Shown one piece after another: positions 1-8,687 of a stretch of 37,951 nucleotides of DNA. Source of the stretch: a candidate division WOR-1 bacterium RIFCSPHIGHO2_01_FULL_53_15 (GTDB lineage Bacteria; Margulisbacteria; WOR-1; O2-12-FULL-45-9; XYB2-FULL-48-7). Position 1 is the first letter of the stretch, and every line of letters starts with the position of its first letter. The notes beneath the pieces were generated by a model. It had not been told where the DNA came from. It did no database searches and worked only from the letters and a program-made list of their open reading frames with translations. The stretch spans positions 1 to 37,951 of the forward strand of contig METM01000014.1 in the NCBI GenBank assembly GCA_001772335.1, in the 5' to 3' direction. Made by a program: the position numbers and the translations under genes.

Positions 1-3000
1 TAAATAACTTTTCATCTGACTAAATGCTTCATAGCTCGAATGATTCTTATTCACAAAACCGTACCAGGGGACAAAGCGGTTGGTAAAGCGGGAATACTCA
101 AAACCATCTGCTAATGAGATAAATAGATCTACATAACAATATCGATTGAAGTTTCTGTTGACATCCACCCATCTTATTTTTGAATTTACTTTAAATATGC
201 CCTTTGAACTCGGAGCAAATGTATTTCCCCTCTCGGTCGCAGAAACATAATTATTCATCATGTCGTCGAGCGGGAAACCGCTGCTACTTTCAAAGGAAAC
301 ATTTAAATCCGCCCCGGTCACTCCTTCCCATCCAAATTCCGGGGCAGGGAGGGAGAAAGTGATCCTCGCTGGCGTAGAAGCAGATATCTCAAAATCACTT
401 TCCCGTTTGACATCATCTTTGTCTCTTGTGGCCGGCGATCCACCGGTTGGATTAAAATCTCCTAACAATCCCTTATCATAAAGCCAGCCGTGCACTTTTA
501 ATTTTACTTTTATCTTGCCGAATGCCCTTGTGAAGCCCCTGTGCAAGATCCCCGCGAACGGCACATAAGGATAAATCGATGCTTTCTGTTGGCCCTGAAC
601 GCCAAGAGTATAGGTGTAATTAACCGGCGGATAATATGTGCCGCTCGCCCTCGCGTCCCAGTAATAGTCGGACGAGCCCTGCGCAGCATAGACGTCGCCG
701 CCATTAAATTTCATCAACGACCCGATCTGGTCCAATTTAACGCTGGCTGAATTACTGACCAAGCCGGTCTCGATTCTGATATTCGGCGCCACGACCGTCT
801 CCACGGCGTCGGACTGTCCGTCAACAGGGATCGCGATAAGTTTTAGAACATATTCGCCCGACGTGACGACCTGCGTGCCGTTTTGGTCCGGATAATTGCC
901 GCGCCAGGAGATCGTGTGTGGATGATCAGCGTTGAGTTTCCCCAGCTGAATTCCCTCATCAATAACAGATAGAGGATCGGCCGACCCTGCCTGAAAGACC
1001 TTCAAGAATATCCGAGCATCTTTGCTGATGTTATACGAGACTGTGACCCGGTCCTGAATGCCAAGCGGATCGAAAGAGCTTGTCTGGGCTTTAACGTTTG
1101 ACAGCTCAAAAGGTGTGCTGATCTTGATCGGCTTTTCTATCATTGTCAGACCGGCGCCGTCCGCGCCTTCGGCCCGAACTCTGACGATATAATCCCCGCC
1201 ATCAACAAACGCCCCCGCCTCTGTTTTTCCATTCCAATTAGTTGTTTGCCCGGCCGAACCTGTCTGATTGGCGATCCCCGATATTATCACCGGCGAAGAA
1301 GCGGGCTGGTATTTGCTCATGCCAAAATACGGCGTGACAAGGGAGCTGTAATCATCTTCATAAGTGGCGGAGTCATTATTGATCGAAGAAGTTATTATTA
1401 ACTGCGTGGAAGTCGTCTTGAAATCAAAACCGCCCTCTCCTCCCGTCATCCGTCGATCCCAATTTATTAGCGAGGAAACCTGCGTAACGCCGTCGCCAAT
1501 CTTATTCAATTCCGAAAAAGTTCCCATGGCAATGATAGAACCGTTGAAGCGATGTTCTTTCCCTTCTTCTCCGTTCCATCTCACGTGCCAGCCGGTCTCA
1601 TCCTGCCAGATGAAATAGCCGAGCTCATTGCCTGTTTGATATGTGGGCCGGCCACTGTAATAATTGACTGTTAGTTTTGGAAAGTATTTATAAAAAACGG
1701 CCTCTCGCGTGCCGGCGCCAGAAACCTTCATGACCTCAACATAGGCATTAAGGTCTTTGCCGCCGTAAGTGAAACTGATCGGCAATGAGTTGCCGCCGTC
1801 AAAAGCGATCTGCGCCGGCAGATCGCCCAGGCTGACGATCGGAGCAGTTCCCGGTCCAGCAAGCTGGTCATTCTTCACGGTGACGGTTCTAGCGGAAGCG
1901 TATTTTGTCCCGCCGTCTTCTTCCGCGACCGTTAAGATAGTATAAGAGTCATTTGAAAGAGAGCCGGTATAAAAATAGGCCAGCGTGGTATCATTTTGAA
2001 CCGGTCTGACGGAAATATTTCGATTAAGCGAACCGGGGGCCCGGTAAATCTCCGGTACTTCTATCAGATCGGTTTGCCAGTCGGGGCCCGGGTTTATCGT
2101 GGCAGGCGTATCTCCCCTCTTATAATAAACGCTATATTGTTTGAAAGGCCGGTCATTCGCCCAGTCAGGATCCATGGCAGTGCCGCGAACGGTGATCGTC
2201 CCCGAGACCTCATCGTTATCTTCTGGGCATGAGATCGCCGGAGCAACCCCGTCTTTGACGCAGGAAGCATAAGCCGTAGAATAGTTGCCGTATCCGTCGT
2301 AGGCGGTGATTTGAAATTTGTAAGCGCCTTTCCCGACAGATGGATCCGCGGCATTCCACGGGAGCGTGTTTTCGGCATTAAGCGAACCGCCCGCGTCCTG
2401 CGCCAGTATCTGCGCGCCGGTATTTTCATTGAAGATCTTAACTTTCACATTAAGGGTTTTCGATGCCGGCTGTTTGTTGTCTGTGACATCGTTTGACTCC
2501 GAGAGCCGGTAGCGCAGAGTCGCTTGATACGGGCTGGCCCCAACATTGGCCAGCACAAACGGATCCGAGAGCTGGCCGAAAATAACCGGCGGCGTGCGGT
2601 CTATTTTGACATTGCTTAAAATGAAAGGCGCGCTTTCATTGCCAGCATCATCTTTAGCCGTCACTTCAGCAGAATAAATACCGTCATCCAGCCCTTTTGT
2701 AAAAACATCGTCATATTTCCAAACATAACCGGCTAAATAACCGCCTTCTCCGCTGGTCGCGGCCGTTAAATAAGCGGTCGTGATCTTTTTGGAATTATTC
2801 GTCAATTTGATAAATACAGAGGATTTCTCATTAACACTGGCCGATAAGCTCAATTCCGAGGTTTTCGAGGTCATTGGATTTGGGGAGACACTGACGCCAG
2901 CGATGACCGGCGGGGTCGAGTCAACAAACAGACCCGCCTGGCTTGCCGAAACATTTCCCGCCTGGTCGGAGGCCTTAATTTTTACCGTATAATTGCCGTT

Positions 3001-5619
3001 ATCGACATAACTTTCATCAGGTTTTTCCCCGTCCCAGAGCGCGAACTGCTCACCGGCGGCCTGGGTGGCGACCCGGGTGATCTCGGTCACAAAATTCGTT
3101 TCGTCAGGGGAGTCGTCTCTATATAGTTTGATCGAAATATCTTTGAGGAATTGGGAGAGGTTGTCGGAGGTGGAATACTTGATATTCAGGTTTTTCCCCG
3201 GCGCCCTTGGCGCGAACGCTTCGAGAGTGCCGATGGAAACGGCTGGCGAGATGGTATCGACATTGAAGCTCCAGATGGCTTGAGAAACACCGACATTGCT
3301 CTGGAATTTGACCAGAACCTCATGAGTGCCGGGCGAGAGCGGCTCGGTGGGAGTCCATTGGGCACGAGCGCGGGCGGCATAGGTGTCTTGCGAGGAAACA
3401 ACATTCGCCTCGGCCGTCCTTTCAATCCCATCGACGAGGAATGAAGTGACAACAATTCTTTCCGATGGATCGGCGCTGTAGCTCGCCTTGTTCGCTTCAA
3501 CGCTGATCGTCTGAAAGACATTGTTTGTTGAAGCCCCCAATTCCGGCACGTTGCCCTTGACGAACTGGGGAATGGTGTTGGCCGTGACGCGGAATTGCTT
3601 ATTTACCGAATTACCGATCCAACTCTCCGCATCGAACGCCAGGACGTTGGAACCTTCGGCAAAATGCAGGTCTTTGATAGTAAAATTCCCCCACTCGTCC
3701 ACTTCGCCTATCGGTCTCCAGGCCGCGAAGTTTTCAGAGTAATTGAAGCGATGCAGTTTCTTGGGCAAGAAAGTGTCTATTACCCCTTTAAAAGCAGTCG
3801 GCAGTTCTTTGACTGTCACCGATGAAACCCATTTCTTTTGGCCGTTGACTTCGATGGGGAACAGTTGATTCTGGTCAGGGCCGCCCTCGACAAAGGCCTC
3901 AATCGTTACGGTGTGATAGGCCTCCATGGTATTTCCATTATTGTCGAGATTCGAAAGCAGAACAAAAGTTTGTTCCGGCGGCGTATATCCTTCCGCGGAA
4001 TTACTCACCGTGCTGGCAGATATGCCGCTGCGGACTTCCAGAGTATTCGTTTTCCCGCCGAAAGTCACAAAATCTTCGAGGGCGCGGTCGATGATTTTGT
4101 CTTCGTAGACTTTTTTATAGGCAAGGCCGTGGGCAGAGAGGTATTCATCCTTTCTTTGCAAAAAAGCATCGGTCACGATCGCCCCCCAACATGCTGTGAT
4201 ACTAAATTTAATCAGGGCTTTCGTCCAAATATCAGCAGGGATAAACATAGTAGAAATTGCCAACGCGCCATTCAATCCAATAAAAGCATCGTTAAAAACA
4301 TCCATATCTTCGCCGAAAGTCATCGAATAAGTTTTGAAATCTATATTCCCTTTATTTGTCGTGGCCAGCCCATCCCCACGCTGGCTTTTGACCGTGCCAT
4401 AAATATCTCCATTCTGATTAACAATCGCCCCTAATATTTCGCTTAAATATAAGGCCATTAGTTTGCCGGCCATGGGAATATCATTCATATATTCACTTGA
4501 GAATAATGTTTGAACAGCTGATAAACCAAGCATATATCGATTAAGCGGCAAGTTTTCTGAAGGGGTTGGCACCCCGCCCGAATAAATAAATCTCGCTCTG
4601 ACGGGCTGGTTACCTTCAACAAAATCCTTCGAATTAAGATCGGATATGAACGTTCCTTTTGGATCCATATCCTGAACGCCCGGTTGGCTTGGATACCAGC
4701 CAAGGGTCCCTTTGGTTAAAAATTCATCAACCACAGCCCCTCTGCCCAAAGCAAGAAGAATACCGCTTAGATATGAATACATGCCAATTTGGTCCTGATT
4801 TGAAATAAACGCTACTAACGAGATGCCCAACATTGCTCCGAGGGATCCCAACGCCTGATCGCTGTCATAAAACTCAGAGATCTTCTTCAACGCCTGCGCA
4901 CCATCCGAGCCCAAATGCTGTGAATCAATAGTTATAATTGCCGCCACATCATTGTTATAATAATCAGAAGATAAATAAGTGCGGGCAACAAGCCCTCCCA
5001 TCGAGTGGGCAATGAGGATGTATTTTTGGGGGATTTCGGCATCGGTGGGCGGTCTTTTAGTTGGATTATTGATTTTGTTGGTGTCTGATTGGAACCATTT
5101 AATATAATCTTGCCTTGCCTGCTCCAGCCAGCAGTTGCCTTTGCCTGTGTGGATATTATTTACCAGATCATTTATTTGCGCAGGATAACCAAGATGTGCA
5201 TATGTCCTATCCGAGGGATAGATGTCAGGCTGGTCGGCCAATCCCTTATGATTCATAATACTACCCTGATAAGCTGTATTATTGTGGTTTCGATCGCCTA
5301 ATTCTCTCGCCAGATTTGATATGTGTCCGTCCCTCTGCGAAAAAGTGTAATAATACACGTAGCCATCAAGCCCTAGATTTTTTCGCAAATAGCCGAGAAG
5401 ATCACCAAATCCTTTCATGTTGTCCGGGATATTATTAATATCACTGCCATTTTCTCCATGGCCTTTAAATACGAAGCCGGGAGTGTTTATTCCATGCAGC
5501 AAAATGATAAGATAATTTGGCGAAGTTTTTGTTTCTATCCTGGTCCCGCCCATTGTGGCCGAAGCCAGAATCAAAAAGATAAAAAACGTAATAAAAAATT
5601 TCTTAATCAACAAAATCAC
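1..5619 (-). CDS. Giant secreted alpha/beta-hydrolase (lipase-like) with Ig-like tail, 3' end outside window
   Basis: An uninterrupted frame runs from 5619 off the left edge (at least 1,873 codons). The N-terminus is a signal peptide or membrane anchor (basic KK, then a Phe/Ile/Leu-rich stretch). An alpha/beta-hydrolase domain follows: oxyanion-type LLHG at residues 40-43, nucleophile elbow AHSMGG with Ser206, then TIDSQHLGS near residue 230, as in PGAP1-like and bacterial lipases. The catalytic Asp and His were not assigned. From about residue 560 on, repeated beta-rich segments resemble FlgD/Ig-like modules (for example DGIYSAEVTAKDDAGN and DGGDYIVRVRAEGADG). The GTG start at 5619 overlaps the upstream stop as GTGA, implying translational coupling; TTG codons at 5613 and 5610 are alternatives spaced better from AAGG. 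A secreted or surface esterase/lipase is likely; the substrate is unknown. Confidence 0.8.
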   Translation of the reverse strand, partial: MILLIKKFFITFFIFLILASATMGGTRIETKTSPNYLIILLHGINTPGFVFKGHGENGSDINNIPDNMKGFGDLLGYLRKNLGLDGYVYYYTFSQRDGHISNLARELGDRNHNNTAYQGSIMNHKGLADQPDIYPSDRTYAHLGYPAQINDLVNNIHTGKGNCWLEQARQDYIKWFQSDTNKINNPTKRPPTDAEIPQKYILIAHSMGGLVARTYLSSDYYNNDVAAIITIDSQHLGSDGAQALKKISEFYDSDQALGSLGAMLGISLVAFISNQDQIGMYSYLSGILLALGRGAVVDEFLTKGTLGWYPSQPGVQDMDPKGTFISDLNSKDFVEGNQPVRARFIYSGGVPTPSENLPLNRYMLGLSAVQTLFSSEYMNDIPMAGKLMALYLSEILGAIVNQNGDIYGTVKSQRGDGLATTNKGNIDFKTYSMTFGEDMDVFNDAFIGLNGALAISTMFIPADIWTKALIKFSITACWGAIVTDAFLQRKDEYLSAHGLAYKKVYEDKIIDRALEDFVTFGGKTNTLEVRSGISASTVSNSAEGYTPPEQTFVLLSNLDNNGNTMEAYHTVTIEAFVEGGPDQNQLFPIEVNGQKKWVSSVTVKELPTAFKGVIDTFLPKKLHRFNYSENFAAWRPIGEVDEWGNFTIKDLHFAEGSNVLAFDAESWIGNSVNKQFRVTANTIPQFVKGNVPELGASTNNVFQTISVEANKASYSADPSERIVVTSFLVDGIERTAEANVVSSQDTYAARARAQWTPTEPLSPGTHEVLVKFQSNVGVSQAIWSFNVDTISPAVSIGTLEAFAPRAPGKNLNIKYSTSDNLSQFLKDISIKLYRDDSPDETNFVTEITRVATQAAGEQFALWDGEKPDESYVDNGNYTVKIKASDQAGNVSASQAGLFVDSTPPVIAGVSVSPNPMTSKTSELSLSASVNEKSSVFIKLTNNSKKITTAYLTAATSGEGGYLAGYVWKYDDVFTKGLDDGIYSAEVTAKDDAGNESAPFILSNVKIDRTPPVIFGQLSDPFVLANVGASPYQATLRYRLSESNDVTDNKQPASKTLNVKVKIFNENTGAQILAQDAGGSLNAENTLPWNAADPSVGKGAYKFQITAYDGYGNYSTAYASCVKDGVAPAISCPEDNDEVSGTITVRGTAMDPDWANDRPFKQYSVYYKRGDTPATINPGPDWQTDLIEVPEIYRAPGSLNRNISVRPVQNDTTLAYFYTGSLSNDSYTILTVAEEDGGTKYASARTVTVKNDQLAGPGTAPIVSLGDLPAQIAFDGGNSLPISFTYGGKDLNAYVEVMKVSGAGTREAVFYKYFPKLTVNYYSGRPTYQTGNELGYFIWQDETGWHVRWNGEEGKEHRFNGSIIAMGTFSELNKIGDGVTQVSSLINWDRRMTGGEGGFDFKTTSTQLIITSSINNDSATYEDDYSSLVTPYFGMSKYQPASSPVIISGIANQTGSAGQTTNWNGKTEAGAFVDGGDYIVRVRAEGADGAGLTMIEKPIKISTPFELSNVKAQTSSFDPLGIQDRVTVSYNISKDARIFLKVFQAGSADPLSVIDEGIQLGKLNADHPHTISWRGNYPDQNGTQVVTSGEYVLKLIAIPVDGQSDAVETVVAPNIRIETGLVSNSASVKLDQIGSLMKFNGGDVYAAQGSSDYYWDARASGTYYPPVNYTYTLGVQGQQKASIYPYVPFAGILHRGFTRAFGKIKVKLKVHGWLYDKGLLGDFNPTGGSPATRDKDDVKRESDFEISASTPARITFSLPAPEFGWEGVTGADLNVSFESSSGFPLDDMMNNYVSATERGNTFAPSSKGIFKVNSKIRWVDVNRNFNRYCYVDLFISLADGFEYSRFTNRFVPWYGFVNKNHSSYEAFSQMKSYL

Positions 5620-6476
5620 CTTATTTTAATTTTGCCAGTTCCATCAATGTTAATTAGCCATATCCCAGAATCTCCAATAATTCCGCCACATAATTTTGAA
5701 TTATCAAATGAGAGCTTTGAAAATGATACGGCTGTATCATCACTGAATAGGACCTGCTTGTCACTTCCATCTATGTTTACTGATTCAACTTGGACCCCAT
5801 ATCCCCCATAAATCACCCTATTGTTTTGGGTAATTTGCGGCTTACTTCCAACACTAGCGATTACCTCTTTGCTGGTCCCATCCGAATTAATCACATAAAC
5901 CTTACTTGATTCCGAATCGGCAAAAGAATAAGCAATCCTTTCCCCCGCTCGCCACGCCACCGCCTCCGCGCTTGTCGCGATTTGGGTTTTGCCGGTGCCG
6001 TCTCTTTTGATAACATATAGGTTCCCACTGCTAGAATAAACCAATTTAGTTGCATCCGGGGACCAGTCGAGGGAATCAACATTTGACGTGTTTGGAACCA
6101 TTGTCAAATTGCCCTGATAATCATAGACCAATATCGGATTAACAACCCCATTGTAATAAGGAGAAATCCCGGCAATTAATTCACCGGTTGGAGAGCAGGT
6201 AGTTTCATATAATGTTCCCACCTCAAACAGATTAACCTCTCCCGTACCGCTCGGGTAGAAAGCCGCCATGTAGCCTTTAGATTCGGATATCCCGCCACCA
6301 TATAATTGCTGGCTGGTCGTTACAACTAACTTCCCGCAAATTATCCTCCCATTCGGCATCCAGTTGGGGGTGTCATATAATGTGGAAGTTGAGGTGGAGG
6401 CACAGCCGGAAATTATACCAGCAGCGGAAATGACGATGCAGAGAATTAAAACCGATACAAATTGTTTAGTTCGCAT
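5616..6476 (-). CDS. TolB-like beta-propeller lipoprotein
   Basis: This 286-residue protein begins with a lipoprotein signal peptide ending in a lipobox (IISGC, Cys about residue 25), followed by a Ser/Thr linker. The body carries WD40-like PD40 (TolB) repeats, for example SLDWSPDATKLVYSS, NLYVIKRDGTGKTQI and KVYVINSDGTSKEVI, which build a beta-propeller typical of periplasmic or surface scaffold proteins. A Shine-Dalgarno AAAGGA lies about 6 nt before the ATG. Its stop overlaps the start of the giant hydrolase (GTGA), so the two are probably co-transcribed and may act together at the cell surface. The ligand cannot be told from sequence. Confidence 0.8.
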   Translation of the reverse strand: MRTKQFVSVLILCIVISAAGIISGCASTSTSTLYDTPNWMPNGRIICGKLVVTTSQQLYGGGISESKGYMAAFYPSGTGEVNLFEVGTLYETTCSPTGELIAGISPYYNGVVNPILVYDYQGNLTMVPNTSNVDSLDWSPDATKLVYSSSGNLYVIKRDGTGKTQIATSAEAVAWRAGERIAYSFADSESSKVYVINSDGTSKEVIASVGSKPQITQNNRVIYGGYGVQVESVNIDGSDKQVLFSDDTAVSFSKLSFDNSKLCGGIIGDSGIWLINIDGTGKIKIR

Positions 6477-6579
6477 TGCTTGTCCTTTCTTTCAGTTAGC
6501 TATCTCTTTATCGATCGATCAACCCCGCCCACGAATAATATATCGTCAGATTTTGGCGAATATTTCATCGCTTATTGCC

Positions 6580-7053
6580 TCATCCACCATCTCGACTCTG
6601 CCTCGACTCCATCTCGACTCGCTCCGCTCGCTCGATGTCGCTCGGCATCGCTCGATGGTCCCCCTTCTCCACTTCGTGCCCGCCTGCCGGACGGGCAGGG
6701 AGAAGGCCAAAAGGGAGATTTTGGGAGATGGTATTTAGTACTTCTAACGGCTCATCAAAGACTTCTTTATTGGTAAAGTGCAACAGTTTGACTCCGTGGC
6801 TTTCTAATAATGCCTGTCGAGCTTGGTCATAAGTTTCACGCCCGGAGTGGATAGGCCCGTCGATCTCAAGGCCCAAGCCGAGCCCGGGACAATAAAAATC
6901 CATGATAAAGCCCTTGAACAAGAATTGACGTCTAAATTTGAAACCCAGCATTTTTCTCCCTCTTAATATCCACCAAAGCCGCTCTTCAGCACTGGTCTGA
7001 TTTTTCCTCAGTTCCCGCGCTCTCAAGATTTTGACCTGTTTCTTTGATCTCAT
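6580..7053 (-). CDS. DUF559 (Vsr/PD-(D/E)XK-like) endonuclease-family protein
   Basis: This 157-residue protein matches the DUF559 pattern: an N-terminal ARELRKNQTSAEERLWW helix, then GFKFRRQ, IMDFYCP and LEIDGPIHS, and a hydrophobic strand KLLHFTNKEVF. These residues correspond to the Vsr-like PD-(D/E)XK nuclease core. Members are common solitary genes of unproven function, probably DNA nucleases. The last 35 or so residues, after NTISQNLPFG, are encoded by short-period repeats (CTCGACT, GCTCG) and a GCCTGCCGG palindrome. They look like an appended repeat rather than family sequence, so the original stop codon has probably been displaced. Confidence 0.72.
   Translation of the reverse strand: MRSKKQVKILRARELRKNQTSAEERLWWILRGRKMLGFKFRRQFLFKGFIMDFYCPGLGLGLEIDGPIHSGRETYDQARQALLESHGVKLLHFTNKEVFDEPLEVLNTISQNLPFGLLPARPAGGHEVEKGDHRAMPSDIERAERVEMESRQSRDGG
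6681..6700. repeat. Degenerate copy of the CCTGCC...GGCAGG palindrome
   Basis: CCTGCCGGACGGGCAGG is an imperfect palindrome related to the perfect versions at 7621, 21434 and 26569. It lies inside the 3' end of the DUF559 gene and is read as coding sequence. Confidence 0.5.
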
Positions 7054-7077
7054 TCCTTCTCATCCTCCCCCTATCGG

Positions 7078-7100
7078 CCCTCTCCATTTCATGGAGAGGG
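7078..7100. repeat. Perfect hairpin, 10-bp stem
   Basis: CCCTCTCCAT (7078-7087) pairs with ATGGAGAGGG (7091-7100) around a TTC loop. It lies 25 nt upstream of the DUF559 start and is followed by a second hairpin. No U-tract follows, so a REP-type element is more likely than a terminator. Confidence 0.6.
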
Positions 7101-7103
7101 GGG

Positions 7104-7125
7104 ACCATCGCCGTTCGGCGATGGT
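7104..7125. repeat. Perfect hairpin, 9-bp stem
   Basis: ACCATCGCC (7104-7112) pairs with GGCGATGGT (7117-7125) around a GTTC loop. Together with the hairpin at 7078 it makes a tandem two-hairpin unit between the DUF559 gene and the ORF6N remnant. Confidence 0.6.
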
Positions 7126-7347
7126 GGGTGAGGCAAATTCATCGGCCAAACAACTCGAGCAAACCTCAAAAATTCTTCGACTGTAAAACCGACTCAATCG
7201 TCGACGTGCTTGATAATTCAGCCCATTCCCCTCAAAACCCGATCCGCCGCTTCGGCTTTTTCGGGGCCGCCGTTAATCGCTTCAGCAGCTTGAAGACCGA
7301 AGTTATTTCAAGTTTGATGTTCCAAATTGGAACATCAAGTTCCTGTA

Positions 7348-7536
7348 TTATTCTTTTGTCAGCTGAAACATGAAATCGTCGGGAAACCTGTCCAAATTTC
7401 TCGAAACCCCCTTATTCAGATCTCGAGTCCCGATCACATATAATCCCGCCAGGTCCCGGTCCAACATGACTTTCTGCCCGTGGATGAGATATATCTTATT
7501 TTCGATCCGTTCGATTGGGACCAATTGACTGCTCAT
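7348..7536 (-). pseudogene. Truncated ORF6N-domain protein remnant
   Basis: The 62 residues match the start of ORF6N (KilA-N-associated, phage-type DNA-binding) proteins: IERIENKIYLIHGQKVMLDRDLAGLY, then LNKGVSRNLDRFPDDFMFQLTKE. Family members are normally well over 150 residues. Here a TAA interrupts the frame after LTKE. Read past the stop in the same frame, the DNA still encodes a family-like MFQFGTSN before further stops. The 7130-7347 interval upstream of the DUF559 gene therefore holds decayed coding sequence, and I see no other intact gene in it. The gene is probably a dead copy of a phage or mobile-element regulator. Confidence 0.65.
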
Positions 7537-7620
7537 GATCTAATTCCCCCAGCAACTTTATTGCCACGCTCGCCCTGAGCCAGTCGAAGGGCTCAATGGC
7601 CATCAAACCGGCGAAATTTC

Positions 7621-7642
7621 GCCTGCCTGCCGGCAGGCAGGC
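7621..7642. repeat. 22-bp perfect palindrome (CCTGCC/GGCAGG family)
   Basis: This is the best copy of the dispersed palindrome with core CCTGCCTGCCGGCAGGCAGG. It lies in the intergenic gap just downstream of the LolA-like gene. An adjacent palindrome GGCGAAATTTCGCC sits at about 7611-7624, and a GCCCTGAGCCAGTCGAAGGGC-type repeat precedes it near 7570-7592. Confidence 0.7.
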
Positions 7643-7653
7643 CATCTGGGGCC

Positions 7654-8391
7654 CTATTCGACCTTGAACTCGCCATCAGATATCCCCTTATTGACCTTAA
7701 TATTGCTGAATTCCATCTCGACTTCCATCTTCCCCATCGGGGTGGTGACGAGCGATTTGTTCTTCTCCGGCACCCAGATGTCGGACACTTTTTTATACTC
7801 AATCTCCGATTGGCTCATCGGTTTCCCCTTGGCGTCGTACATGACGATCTTGACCGGCACCCATTTTGTCGGATCGACAAAAAACTGCATCTTGCCCAGA
7901 AATTTGTTGTCTTTTTTCGGCACCCCGGTTATCACATAGCCGCCATCCTTTTCCGCAACCGACAGATCAAAGAATTCTTTGGCTTTCTCCAAACTCATGC
8001 TTTCTTGCCCCTTGCCGCCTGTCCCTTGACCCTTTAATCTTTTCAGATCCTGCACCATCTTCTGCCCGGTCTCGGGATTGATGATCGCCATCTTGTCGCC
8101 GTTCGTCACCGTCGTCTGCTTCATGGGCGAGAGCATCTCGATCTTTGATTTTGATTCGCCCTTCGTCCACATCTTCCCTTTCTGGACCATTTTCTGGGGG
8201 CCTTTTGTCTCTTGCCCTGGCATCACCATGTTCGAGGTGATCGTCGTCTTCGTCTCGGCATACATATCCTTAATCTTCGACTGGTTGGACTGGAGATTTT
8301 TGATCACCTCGTTGAGGGAGAGGGGGGCGGCAAGGGAGGCGGAGAGGCAGATCGCAGCAAAGAAACAGAGGAACAGAAACGCTTTTTTCAT
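7654..8391 (-). CDS. LolA-like outer-membrane lipoprotein-sorting protein
   Basis: This 245-residue protein has a clear signal peptide (MKKAFLFLCFFAAICLSASLAA). It then has the LolA/LolB-superfamily arrangement: an N-terminal helix (LSLNEVIKNLQSNQSKIKDMYAETKTT) and paired strands that build a half-barrel (KGKMWTKGESKSKIEML, NGDKMAIINPETGQKM, VPVKIVMYDAKGKPMSQSEIEY, EVEMEFSNIKVNKGISDGEF). Such proteins bind lipid or acylated partners in the periplasm and may carry lipoproteins to the outer membrane, matching the lnt gene elsewhere in the window. A strong SD (AAAGGAG, 7-nt spacing) and an upstream TATAAT support the start. Whether it is a true LolA or a related lipid-binding protein is open. 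Confidence 0.7.
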   Translation of the reverse strand: MKKAFLFLCFFAAICLSASLAAPLSLNEVIKNLQSNQSKIKDMYAETKTTITSNMVMPGQETKGPQKMVQKGKMWTKGESKSKIEMLSPMKQTTVTNGDKMAIINPETGQKMVQDLKRLKGQGTGGKGQESMSLEKAKEFFDLSVAEKDGGYVITGVPKKDNKFLGKMQFFVDPTKWVPVKIVMYDAKGKPMSQSEIEYKKVSDIWVPEKNKSLVTTPMGKMEVEMEFSNIKVNKGISDGEFKVE

Positions 8392-8417
8392 GGATGGTCT
8401 CCTTTGGGGTACATAGA

Positions 8418-8423
8418 ATTATA
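8418..8423 (-). promoter_or_regulatory. Putative -10 box for the LolA-like gene
   Basis: TATAAT on the minus strand lies 26 nt upstream of the ATG at 8391, leaving room for a short leader with the AAAGGAG ribosome site. The -35 region is weak (ATGAAT at 17-nt spacing). Confidence 0.45.
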
Positions 8424-8482
8424 CCATCGATCTGATAGATATTCATACGCAATTCTCTTCCAAAAAATTAATCGATTCGTGC

Positions 8483-8488
8483 TATAAT
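8483..8488 (+). promoter_or_regulatory. Putative -10 box for the small protein/nucleotidyltransferase pair
   Basis: TATAAT ends 7 nt before the ATG at 8496 and no Shine-Dalgarno is present. Transcription would start at or next to the start codon, giving a leaderless mRNA. The -35 region is not convincing. Confidence 0.45.
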
Positions 8489-8495
8489 TTTAGCC

Positions 8496-8687
8496 ATGAA
8501 TCCCGCGGAGGCCGACAAACGACAAAACGAAATTTACCGCAAGATGCCGGGAGAAAAGCGGCTGAAAATTGCTCTCAATTTGACCAATCTGACGAATAAG
8601 CTCATGATCGCGGGGATCAAAGACCAGATGCCCGGGCTTTCTCCCGCTGAAATTAAGAAGCAGATCGCCCTAAGGTCCGACCAATGA
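8496..8687 (+). CDS. Small helical protein preceding a nucleotidyltransferase
   Basis: This 63-residue, charged, predicted all-helical protein (EADKRQNEIYRKMPGEKRLKIA, then LTNKLMIAGIKDQMPGLSPAEIKKQI) has no signal peptide or membrane segment. Its stop overlaps the next start as ATGA, so it is translationally coupled to the nucleotidyltransferase gene. I recall similar short proteins (EADRRQ...M.PEERL...AGI....P..S.EEI) encoded next to such enzymes, but know of no demonstrated function. A two-gene toxin-antitoxin-like module, with this as the smaller partner, is inference. The start has no SD and lies directly behind a -10 box. Confidence 0.65.
   Translation: MNPAEADKRQNEIYRKMPGEKRLKIALNLTNLTNKLMIAGIKDQMPGLSPAEIKKQIALRSDQ

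Noticed and set aside
3838..4434. A 198-codon plus-strand frame
   Set aside because: It lies opposite the giant hydrolase frame, which is continuous and shows signal peptide, hydrolase motifs and Ig-like repeats.
7078..7100. Rho-independent terminator
   Set aside because: The hairpin is strong but no T-tract follows on either strand, and a second hairpin adjoins it.
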